Below, piece after piece: positions 24,430 to 31,655 of a DNA stretch of 34,861 nucleotides. The stretch spans positions 1 to 34,861 of the forward strand of contig CAYVRW010000009.1 in NCBI GenBank assembly GCA_964453575.1, written 5' to 3'. Origin of the DNA: JABDBK01 sp964453575. GTDB taxonomy: Bacteria; Pseudomonadota; Gammaproteobacteria; DSM-16500. The position numbers and the translations under genes are program-made. Below the pieces are notes generated by a model that had not been told where the DNA came from, searched no databases, and saw only the letters and a program-made list of their open reading frames with translations. Position 1 is the first letter of the stretch. Each line of letters starts with the position of its first letter.

Positions 24430-26331
24430 ATGATTACCTTAAATAAAATCAGCTTACGCCGCGGACAACACCTTCTCTTGCAGGATGTCCAGTGGACTAT
24501 TTTTCATAAACAACGCATAGGGTTGATCGGCGCGAATGGTTCCGGTAAATCCAGTCTATTCGCTATGCTGTTAGGTCAAATTCAACCTGATAGCGGTGAA
24601 TTGGAATTGCCGCGCAGACTCAATATAGCCCATGTTGAACAGGAAACACCGGCTTATTCCAAATCTGCTTTAGAATATGTGCTCGAGGGTGATGTAGAAC
24701 TTAAACAAATAGAACAAGCCTTAGCACTTGCTGAAAAAAACGATGATGGTGAGAAAATTGCAACCCTTCATGCACGCATGAGTGAAATCGATGCTTATAC
24801 AGCCCCTGCTCGTGCTGCTCAACTCTTAAATGGGTTAGGATTTAGCAAAGCAGAACAAGAGCAGTCTGTCAGCAATTTTTCTGGCGGCTGGCGCGTACGA
24901 CTGAATCTTGCAAAGGCACTGATAGCACATTCTGATATATTGCTATTGGACGAACCTACTAACCATCTGGATTTGGATGCTATTATTTGGCTAGAAAATT
25001 GGTTACGTCTTTACAAAGGCACTTTATTATTGATTTCGCATGATCGAGAATTTCTCGACAATATTGTGGACCACGTTGCGCATATTGATCAGCAAAGTTT
25101 AAAACTTTATACCGGTAATTATTCTGAATTTGAAAAACAACGTGCTACTAATCTGCTGCTGCAACAAACTGCCTATGAAAAACAACAAAAACATATTGCC
25201 CATTTGCAAAGCTTTATTAATCGCTTTAAAGCGAAAGCTTCCAAAGCAAAACAAGCACAAAGCCGAGTCAAAGCTATCGAACGCATGGAAATCATAAGTG
25301 CGGTCCAAGTTGACTCCCCTTTTCAATTTCATTTTAAAAAACCCGATAAATGCTCTAATCCCATGTTGACGATAGAAGATGCTTCTATTCAATATGGTGA
25401 CAAAGTCGTTGTTAAAGATATCAATTTAAGTATTACACCCGAAGATAGAATCGCGCTTCTAGGCCCCAATGGTGCTGGAAAATCTAGCCTGATTAAATTA
25501 CTGGCGGGAGAATTAAAACCAGCCTCAGGACGCCGCGAAACCAGTTCCAATTTAAAAATTGGCTACTTTGCGCAACATCAGATAGATTATTTACAATTAA
25601 ACGAAACCCCTTTAGAACATTTACGCAGATTGTCTCCGCAAGCCAAAGAAGTGGAATTACGCACGTTTTTAGGAAGTTTTGGATTTTCCAATAATCGCGT
25701 GCACGAGAAAATTACCCATTTTTCTGGTGGCGAAAAATCCCGATTAGCATTAAGCTTACTGATTTGGCAAAAACCTAACCTTATTTTATTGGATGAACCG
25801 ACTAACCATTTAGATTTAGAAATGCGCGAAGCCTTGAGTTTGGCTTTACAAGAGTATGAAGGGGCTATGATACTTGTTTCTCACGATAGATTTTTAGTAC
25901 GCACCACAGCTGATCAATTAATGCTAGTCGCGTCCCATAACCTATCTGCTTTCACGGGCGATTTAAATGATTATGAAGAATGGCTCTTGAACTATCGCAA
26001 ACAAGGCGATACAATGGCCGATACCTCTTCGAAAAATAACCCTTCTAAAAAAGCTCAACGTAAACTTGATGCTGCCGAAAGAGAGACAAGACGACCTTGG
26101 GTAACAAAAATTAAAAAACTTGAAGCTCAATTAGACTTGTTAAATAAAAGCTATCAACAACTTGAAATTCAATTATCTGACCTTAATATATATGAGACAA
26201 ACAACAAACCTTTGTTGCAAAACTGTTTATCGCAACAAACTGAGATAAAAAAGCAAATACAGACTATCGAAGAGGAATGGCTTCATGCTTGTCAACAATT
26301 AGACATGCATGATACGACAAATGAAACTTAA
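24430..26331 (+). CDS. yheS: ABC-F ATPase, YheS type
   Basis: Soluble ribosome-associated ABC-F protein with two ATPase domains, 633 aa against 637 in E. coli YheS. Walker A motifs are GANGSGKS at 34-41 and GPNGAGKS at 345-352; signatures are FSGGWRVRL and FSGGEKSRL; both Walker B sites end in DEPTNHLD. The linker between domains has the lysine-rich RFKAKASKAKQAQSR of the family, and the C-terminus is a charged coiled coil. The whole chain aligns by eye with YheS rather than Uup, Ettl or MsbA-type proteins. The start is 13 bases after the tRNA and has no Shine-Dalgarno sequence. Confidence 0.92.
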   Translation: MITLNKISLRRGQHLLLQDVQWTIFHKQRIGLIGANGSGKSSLFAMLLGQIQPDSGELELPRRLNIAHVEQETPAYSKSALEYVLEGDVELKQIEQALALAEKNDDGEKIATLHARMSEIDAYTAPARAAQLLNGLGFSKAEQEQSVSNFSGGWRVRLNLAKALIAHSDILLLDEPTNHLDLDAIIWLENWLRLYKGTLLLISHDREFLDNIVDHVAHIDQQSLKLYTGNYSEFEKQRATNLLLQQTAYEKQQKHIAHLQSFINRFKAKASKAKQAQSRVKAIERMEIISAVQVDSPFQFHFKKPDKCSNPMLTIEDASIQYGDKVVVKDINLSITPEDRIALLGPNGAGKSSLIKLLAGELKPASGRRETSSNLKIGYFAQHQIDYLQLNETPLEHLRRLSPQAKEVELRTFLGSFGFSNNRVHEKITHFSGGEKSRLALSLLIWQKPNLILLDEPTNHLDLEMREALSLALQEYEGAMILVSHDRFLVRTTADQLMLVASHNLSAFTGDLNDYEEWLLNYRKQGDTMADTSSKNNPSKKAQRKLDAAERETRRPWVTKIKKLEAQLDLLNKSYQQLEIQLSDLNIYETNNKPLLQNCLSQQTEIKKQIQTIEEEWLHACQQLDMHDTTNET

Positions 26332-26342
26332 TGGAGTTAAGC

Positions 26343-26522
26343 ATGCCAAACATGAAAGAGAAAGTTCAACAACCCTGTTCTTCACCAAAATCTTCGCTTG
26401 AAAAAAGAATGGCTTATTATTGCACGCTATTTAATGAGTTTAATGAAAGCAAGTCTCATCAAGAAGCGCAATGGAAAGAAACACCTATCATTCGAGATAA
26501 TCATATAAAAGTACGGGCATGA
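26343..26522 (+). CDS. Small unknown protein between yheS and parB
   Basis: A 59-aa ORF beginning MPNMKEKVQQPCSSPKSSLE. The ATG at 26343 lies 6 bases after GGAG; an earlier ATG at 26331 overlaps the yheS stop (TAATG) and is less likely. The product is polar, with a MAYYCTLFNEF helix in the middle, and I do not recognise it. It fits tightly between yheS and parB (12 and 6 bases), so it is probably translated as part of that operon. Confidence 0.5.
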   Translation: MPNMKEKVQQPCSSPKSSLEKRMAYYCTLFNEFNESKSHQEAQWKETPIIRDNHIKVRA

Positions 26523-26528
26523 GATGCC

Positions 26529-27329
26529 ATGATAAAATCCAAGCCCTTGCTTAAACAGTTATCCATCGATCAACTGGTTCGCGGCACCTATCAACCACGC
26601 CGCCATTTTGATGCAGTCGAATTACAAGAGCTTGCGGATTCTATCAAAACCACAGGGGGCTTATTACAACCTATTGTAGTAAGGCCTCTTGCTAATAATA
26701 AATATGAAATAATCGCCGGCGAACGCCGCTGGCGCGCGGCACAATTAGCCGGCATTAATGAAATTAGCTGTCTTGTCAGCCATTATACCAATGAAGAAGC
26801 GCTGCAAGCAGCCATCATAGAAAACATTAATCGAGCAGACTTAAATCCTATTGAAGAAGCTGAGGCCTACCAGCGTTTGATTGATGAATTTCATTACATG
26901 CATGAAGAAGTAGCGACAGCTGTTGGTAAAAATAGAACGACCATTACTAATGCCTTACGTCTTTTAAAATTAGATCCGCGTGTAAAAGAATTATTAATTC
27001 AAAAGAAAATTTCCGAAGGTCATGGAAAAATTCTCGCGGGATTACCCCTAGAACAACAATATGCGCTTGCAGATGCATGCATGCAAAAAAACTGGAGCGT
27101 GCGCAAAACGGAATTGGAAGTTAAAAAACATCAAGAAAAAAGGGAGGAACAAAGCATTTACAGTGACCCTAATTTAACACGTTTAGAATCCTCTCTTTCT
27201 GAACATCTAGGCAATCAAGTTCATATTGATTATGAACATCGTGGCGGTGGGTTTGTCAAAATTCGGTTTAATAATATTGATGAATTGGAAGGGCATTTTC
27301 AGAAATTTGGGTTTAAGTCCGAAAATTAA
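26529..27329 (+). CDS. ParB/Spo0J-family partition protein without a ParA neighbour
   Basis: A 266-aa ParB-like protein. The N-terminal CTP-binding domain has YQPRRHF, LLQPIVVRP and GERRWRA at 64-70, followed by ENINRADLNPIEEAEAYQRL. The helix-turn-helix is around 115-145 (EVATAVGKNRTTITNALRLL). A C-terminal dimerisation region follows with IHYEH-like ending YEHRGGGFVKIRF. In most bacteria parB sits next to parA near the origin; here it lies after yheS and a small ORF, with no parA and no parS palindrome visible. It could be the only chromosomal ParB moved away or a second, accessory ParB. Confidence 0.9.
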   Translation: MIKSKPLLKQLSIDQLVRGTYQPRRHFDAVELQELADSIKTTGGLLQPIVVRPLANNKYEIIAGERRWRAAQLAGINEISCLVSHYTNEEALQAAIIENINRADLNPIEEAEAYQRLIDEFHYMHEEVATAVGKNRTTITNALRLLKLDPRVKELLIQKKISEGHGKILAGLPLEQQYALADACMQKNWSVRKTELEVKKHQEKREEQSIYSDPNLTRLESSLSEHLGNQVHIDYEHRGGGFVKIRFNNIDELEGHFQKFGFKSEN

Positions 27330-27333
27330 TGGG

Positions 27334-27397
27334 TATAGACATTTCATAACCCTATTAGTAAACTGCATACGCTAATAATAACTACAAGGACCTTGCT
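27334..27397 (+). repeat. Conserved leader of F-box gene 1 (repeat unit 1)
   Basis: This 64-base stretch directly before the first F-box gene recurs before the second (28929-28992) with 59 of 64 bases equal and no gaps. It ends in AAGGA, 8 bases before the ATG, and holds TAATAATAA as a possible -10 region. It probably carries the promoter and ribosome site duplicated along with the gene. Confidence 0.8.
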
Positions 27398-28474
27398 ATG
27401 TTTCGAAAATTACCCGAAGATTGTAATCTAGCTGTTTTTTCTTTCCTCGCACCCTCCGACATTTTGAACTCAAAATTTATTAATAAAAACACCAAAAACT
27501 TCGCATCGCATGCTTTCCTATGGAAAAATCTGTTAAAAGATGATTTTTATGTATCACACTGGAAAGAAGCAAAAGAACCAGAACGTGAATATAAAGAACT
27601 TGCAAAACAAGCTTTGATAGAAAAAGAAAAACTTGCAACATACCTAACTGCTGTTTTATTTTCACTTGAAATAGATAAACAAGTAAAAACTGGCGCTATT
27701 CCACATGATCGTTTACGATTTGATTATCACGAGCATAGAATGCACAAACTTGATAGGAAAATTCTTAAATCTGAAGATGATTTTCTCACTAAATGTAAAA
27801 ATATTACAAAAAAGGCACCTGAAATAGACGAAGAAAGTATTATACAAAAAATTGAAAAGTTTATGGAGGGTGATCAAACAGCTATACCCCTTGAGCATTG
27901 TGAAAAATTTCGTCAAGCAAATCTACTTGCTCCATTTAAACTAAATCTACCTATTTTTAGCCAAGGTATAATTGCTGAGGTAAAAAAAGTTGAGCTAACA
28001 CAAGCTCATTTAGGGCTAAGTGCATTATTATTTACGGCATGCAAATTTTCAAACATTCATGCAGCTAAATTACTAATTGAAAGCGGTGCCGACGTTAACG
28101 CTTATCATATTGATCTTATTTGGGATCTACCGGCTTACTCTATTACGACGTGTTTGGATATAGCTGCTTTAGGTATATCTTGGGATAATTTGAATTCTCA
28201 AAAAGCCAAACAATTAACTGAATTTTTATTAGAAAATTCCGCTGATCCAGATAGCAAGGTTTTTCACTCAGGTGAAGGAGAATGGGTTAAAGATTTTACT
28301 AATGAAGCATTTGAAAAAAGAAAAATTTCTATACGCGATATCTGTATCAAAGCAAAAGCAGATGCAGATATGTTTGCTTTATTTCCTAATACATCCACAG
28401 AAATATTAGATCTCATCATCAATGCACCAAAGTTAACACCTGATGAACCAGCCATGAAAAAAATGAAGATTTAG
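27398..28474 (+). CDS. F-box and ankyrin-repeat protein, paralogue 1
   Basis: A 358-aa eukaryote-like protein. Residues 4-45 form an F-box (LPEDCNLAVFSFLAPSDILN then FASHAFLWKNLL), the domain that docks onto Skp1 of SCF ubiquitin ligases. The middle is a charged helical stretch. Around 205-235 is an ankyrin repeat (LLFTACKFSNIHAAKLLIES followed by GADVNA), and a second, weaker one ends LLENSADPDS. The C-terminus is INAPKLTPDEPAMKKMKI. The layout with the F-box at the extreme N-terminus followed by ankyrin repeats is that of the Legionella AnkB effector. Delivery into a host cell, binding to Skp1 and the substrate are inferred. It heads a tandem family of three. Confidence 0.85.
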   Translation: MFRKLPEDCNLAVFSFLAPSDILNSKFINKNTKNFASHAFLWKNLLKDDFYVSHWKEAKEPEREYKELAKQALIEKEKLATYLTAVLFSLEIDKQVKTGAIPHDRLRFDYHEHRMHKLDRKILKSEDDFLTKCKNITKKAPEIDEESIIQKIEKFMEGDQTAIPLEHCEKFRQANLLAPFKLNLPIFSQGIIAEVKKVELTQAHLGLSALLFTACKFSNIHAAKLLIESGADVNAYHIDLIWDLPAYSITTCLDIAALGISWDNLNSQKAKQLTEFLLENSADPDSKVFHSGEGEWVKDFTNEAFEKRKISIRDICIKAKADADMFALFPNTSTEILDLIINAPKLTPDEPAMKKMKI

Positions 28475-28502
28475 GACTTCATTTCGTCGTACAACGGAAT
28501 AC

Positions 28503-28521
28503 GCGGCATCCTAGATGCCGC
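28503..28521 (+). terminator. Hairpin behind F-box gene 1
   Basis: GCGGCAT pairs perfectly with ATGCCGC around CCTAG, 29 bases after the stop codon. The following ATTCATTTAATCTTT is T-rich but interrupted, so it is a weak intrinsic terminator. Confidence 0.5.
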
Positions 28522-28566
28522 ATTCATTTAATCTTTAATTGATATATCTTTTTTGATACACTATCT

Positions 28567-28676
28567 ATGACATGTAAACAAATAATAAAAATACTCGAAC
28601 AACATGGTTGGAACGCGATATTGGGAAAGGATTACTCGCAGCAATTGAGAAACAAACGGGGGTTAAACTAAGATGA
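28567..28676 (+). pseudogene. hicA: hicA toxin remnant, internally deleted
   Basis: The start MTCKQIIKILEQHGWN (ATG at 28567) is a HicA N-terminus. After it the frame changes and IGKGLLAAIEKQTGVKLR follows, which is the typical HicA C-terminus and ends in TGA overlapping the hicB ATG (ATGA), the normal hicAB junction. The middle third of the protein, which holds the catalytic histidine region (usually GSHH), is missing. HicA is a double-stranded RNA-binding mRNA interferase; this copy cannot be active. Confidence 0.85.
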
Positions 28677-28909
28677 ATGTACTTTATCCTGCAATTTTTA
28701 AATATGACCATACAGACAAACGCTATACTGTTTATTTTCCAGATTTAGCTGAAGCTATCACTGAAGGTGAAACGTTAGAAGAAGCCACGTTTAATGCTTC
28801 AGAAGTACTAACACTAACACTGGAAGGGAGAGTTGATGAAGACATCGAAATTCCGCGTCCCTCGCGACAAAAAAATGCCAAATTGATAGCACCATCTGCA
28901 AGAGAATAA
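28673..28909 (+). CDS. hicB: HicB-family antitoxin, no functional toxin beside it
   Basis: A 78-aa protein with the HicB partial RNase H fold: YPAIFKYDHTDKRYTVYFPD, LAEAITEGETLEEATFNASE and a conserved IPRPS near the end. The separate DNA-binding domain of longer HicB proteins is absent, either because this is a short HicB or because the end is lost. The frame is open and intact even though its toxin has decayed, which suggests recent loss or another role. It lies between F-box paralogues 1 and 2. Confidence 0.85.
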   Translation: MNVLYPAIFKYDHTDKRYTVYFPDLAEAITEGETLEEATFNASEVLTLTLEGRVDEDIEIPRPSRQKNAKLIAPSARE

Positions 28910-28928
28910 AAAAATCAAAATAACCATC

Positions 28929-28992
28929 TATAGACATTCCATAACCCTATTAGTAAACTGCGTACGCTAATAATAACTATAAGGACTTTGCC
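28929..28992 (+). repeat. Conserved leader of F-box gene 2 (repeat unit 2)
   Basis: Second copy of the 64-base leader, 59 of 64 bases equal to 27334-27397. A 22-base remnant of the same leader (30023-30044, one difference) precedes the third gene. Confidence 0.8.
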
Positions 28993-30018
28993 ATGTTTAG
29001 AAAATTACCCGAAGCTTGCAATCTACATATTTTCTCATTTCTTTCTTCATCTGATATCCGCAATACAAGAACCATTAATAATGCTACAAATCATTTAACG
29101 TCACAGCCGTTATTATGGAAAAATGTTTTAAAAAGCAAATTCTTTTTTATACCTGAATATAGCCTAGAAAAAAAATACAATAAATTAACAAAAAAACTGC
29201 TTATCGAAGAGGAAAAGCTTTCTACCTATTTGACAGCGGTGTTGTTTTTACTTGAAATAAAAAAACAAAACAAAAACGATGCTTCTCCAGATCGATATAG
29301 CGACAAAGACACAAAGCATGATCAAAAATACGTTGATAAACTCGACCGCCTTGATGTCGCACTCTTAAGCTCAGAGAAAGATTTTATAGAAAAATTTCAG
29401 AGTATTAAAAACAAAGCCCGGAATATCGATGAAAAAAAGATTCAGCAGGCGGTTACAAAACTTATACATAGCGATATTACTTCGCAAAGCTATAACACTA
29501 TGGAACACTCTACCAAAGAATTTTTATTTGCTTTAGTTAAATGGGACATGCCTCTTAAACTACGCATTATGCTAAATCAAATCCAGGGAAATCAACCCTT
29601 ACTTGATAAATTATTATTTCTTGCATGTTTATACTCAAACTTCTCGGCAGCGAAATTATTAATCGAATTTGGGGCAGATGTGAATACCAATCATTTTTTA
29701 AAAGAAGCTAATTTATGTGTTCAAACAACTTGTTTATTCGCAATTCTTCACCTATTAGATTGTCCTACTAAAAAAATGGTTGGTCAATCTATTATATTAT
29801 TATTATTAAATCATTCCGCCGATCCCGATTTTGAAAGTTATGTAATAAACGACAAAAATGAACTACTATCCCCAGGATCCTTGCGTGAAATATGCAAAAA
29901 AGAAAAAATCGATGCTCTGGAGCATGGAGACAATGAAAAAATAAAAATTTTGGATCTTATTATTAATGCGCCAAAGTTAACGCCCGATGAATCACTCATG
30001 AAAAAAATGCGAGTTTAA
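28993..30018 (+). CDS. F-box and ankyrin-repeat protein, paralogue 2
   Basis: A 341-aa paralogue of the preceding F-box gene. The F-box is at 4-45 (LPEACNLHIFSFLSSSDIRN then LTSQPLLWKNVL). A long charged helical middle follows. The ankyrin unit is at about 206-236 (KLLFLACLYSNFSAAKLLIE then FGADVN), with a later LLLNHSADPD. It ends INAPKLTPDESLMKKMRV, almost the same tail as paralogue 1. The middle has diverged strongly, so the two ends are under more constraint than the rest. It is separated from paralogue 1 by the hicAB remnant and from paralogue 3 by 26 bases, so 2 and 3 are probably co-transcribed. Confidence 0.85.
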   Translation: MFRKLPEACNLHIFSFLSSSDIRNTRTINNATNHLTSQPLLWKNVLKSKFFFIPEYSLEKKYNKLTKKLLIEEEKLSTYLTAVLFLLEIKKQNKNDASPDRYSDKDTKHDQKYVDKLDRLDVALLSSEKDFIEKFQSIKNKARNIDEKKIQQAVTKLIHSDITSQSYNTMEHSTKEFLFALVKWDMPLKLRIMLNQIQGNQPLLDKLLFLACLYSNFSAAKLLIEFGADVNTNHFLKEANLCVQTTCLFAILHLLDCPTKKMVGQSIILLLLNHSADPDFESYVINDKNELLSPGSLREICKKEKIDALEHGDNEKIKILDLIINAPKLTPDESLMKKMRV

Positions 30019-30044
30019 TATTTAATAACTATAAGGACTTTACC

Positions 30045-31097
30045 ATGTTTAGAAAATTACCCGAAGATTGTAATCTACATGTTTTTTCATTTCTCTCTTC
30101 AGCGGATATCATTAAAACAAAAACAATTGACAAACGCACTGAAGATTTCGCGAATCGTCCACTTATATGGAAAACTATTTTAAAAAATGAATTTTTTGAT
30201 AGAGTTGAACCAGAAGAAAGATATAAAGAATTAAGACAAAAAATCTCAATAGAGAATAAACGAATAGCCATCTATTTACCCGTTTTTTTATTTTTTATAG
30301 ACGTAAAAAAACAAATGGATGCAGGTGCTAAACTTCAAGGCTTTGGATTTGTGGATTATAATGCATATCAACACAATAACACAATACATAGCCTTGATAA
30401 TTGCCTTGCATTAAATCGTCCCCCGCTGTTCTTTACAAGATTATATGAGGATACCGAGATATATGGTTTAGATAACCATGATGGTATTGGTGGTCATAGA
30501 ATACAAGAAAAGTTTCAGCAATTATCTGATCCCAAATTGCTTGACAAGGAAACGCTATGCGCTTTAGCAAAGCTTGATATACCTACAGTATTTCGTGTTA
30601 TTTTAAATAAAATAGAAAGAAACCAACTTCTATTGGATGAATTATTACATACAGCATGCAGTGTATTAAATTTACCTATAGCCAAATTATTAATTGAATT
30701 TGGCGCTAATGTTAATGCTACTTTTGTTCGTCAACATCGTTCCGGTGGCTTTATGCAAGCAACATGTTTATCTCAAATTATTTTAACTTTATTGGATCTA
30801 ATCGAGATTACTCGTCCGGATGAACCTGAAAATTTTATTGAAAAAGCTAAGCTATTAGTTAGGTTTTTACTAAAAAATTCGGCTGATCCAGACAAAGAAA
30901 ACAGTTTCTGCTTTCTAAATGAAGAAGAGGTGAAAATAAATTCATTACATGAAAATTGTGTTTCTGCTTTGAAAAAAATTGATCTCACACAAGTGAAGGA
31001 CCCCAGGTTTTATTCATTATTTGAGATATTTAATCTTATTATCTCGGCATCAAAATTAATATCTAATGAATCCGCGCCTAAGAAAATGCGAATCTAG
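30045..31097 (+). CDS. F-box and ankyrin-repeat protein, paralogue 3
   Basis: Third member, 350 aa. The F-box is at 4-45 (LPEDCNLHVFSFLSSADIIK then FANRPLIWKTIL). The ankyrin unit is at about 198-227 (ELLHTACSVLNLPIAKLLIE then FGANVNA), with a later FLLKNSADPD. The C-terminus, ISASKLISNESAPKKMRI, is a diverged version of the tail in the other two. It keeps only the last 22 bases of the shared leader. Its stop codon overlaps that of the convergent pabA gene. Confidence 0.85.
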   Translation: MFRKLPEDCNLHVFSFLSSADIIKTKTIDKRTEDFANRPLIWKTILKNEFFDRVEPEERYKELRQKISIENKRIAIYLPVFLFFIDVKKQMDAGAKLQGFGFVDYNAYQHNNTIHSLDNCLALNRPPLFFTRLYEDTEIYGLDNHDGIGGHRIQEKFQQLSDPKLLDKETLCALAKLDIPTVFRVILNKIERNQLLLDELLHTACSVLNLPIAKLLIEFGANVNATFVRQHRSGGFMQATCLSQIILTLLDLIEITRPDEPENFIEKAKLLVRFLLKNSADPDKENSFCFLNEEEVKINSLHENCVSALKKIDLTQVKDPRFYSLFEIFNLIISASKLISNESAPKKMRI

Positions 31098-31654
31098 GCA
31101 ATAAAATTATTTAAAAGCTTATGACCATCCTGAGTCAACACTGATTCAGGATGAAACTGCACGCCATAAACAGGATAATCACGATGTTGAATGGCCATGA
31201 CCTCTCCTTTTTCACAACGCGCTGTCACTACAAGTTGATCAGGAAAATTTTCCTCACTCACAATCAAGGAATGGTAACGCGCCACTTTTAAGGGATTTGC
31301 TAAGCCATCAAATAAATTTTTTTCATGATGCTGAATGACGGATGCTTTACCATGCATAGGATTTTTTGCTCTACCGATAATACCACCATATACCTGTCCT
31401 ATCGCTTGATGGCCTAAACATACGCCTAAGATAGGAATAGTTGCTCCAAATGTTTTAATCACATCCATAGAAATGCCCGCTTGATCAGGCGTACAAGGCC
31501 CAGGGGAAATAATGATATGTGAAGGATTTAATAAATTGATTTGTTGCAAAGTGATTTTATCATTGCGTTTTACCACGGTGTCAAAACCTAATTCTGCAAC
31601 GTAACGTGCAAGGTTATAAACAAATGAGTCATAATTATCTATCAATAAAATCAT
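31094..31654 (-). CDS. pabA: Aminodeoxychorismate synthase glutaminase subunit
   Basis: Class I glutamine amidotransferase of 186 aa supplying ammonia to PabB. The catalytic triad is C79 in GVCLGHQAIG with H168 and E170 in GVQFHPES. TrpG proteins look nearly the same, but the partner encoded directly upstream is PabB by its catalytic lysine, so I call PabA; the subunit may also serve tryptophan synthesis, as in some bacteria. It starts 1 base after the pabB stop and overlaps the convergent F-box gene by 3 bases. Confidence 0.88.
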   Translation of the reverse strand: MILLIDNYDSFVYNLARYVAELGFDTVVKRNDKITLQQINLLNPSHIIISPGPCTPDQAGISMDVIKTFGATIPILGVCLGHQAIGQVYGGIIGRAKNPMHGKASVIQHHEKNLFDGLANPLKVARYHSLIVSEENFPDQLVVTARCEKGEVMAIQHRDYPVYGVQFHPESVLTQDGHKLLNNFIA

Positions 31655-31655
31655 T

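Noticed and set aside
26331..26522. The longer small ORF starting at the yheS stop (TAATG)
   Set aside because: The GGAG ribosome site lies inside it and fits the ATG at 26343 better.
28539..28567. TTGATA-17-TATCTA as a promoter for the hicA remnant
   Set aside because: The -10 hexamer would overlap the start codon, and it matches the consensus poorly.
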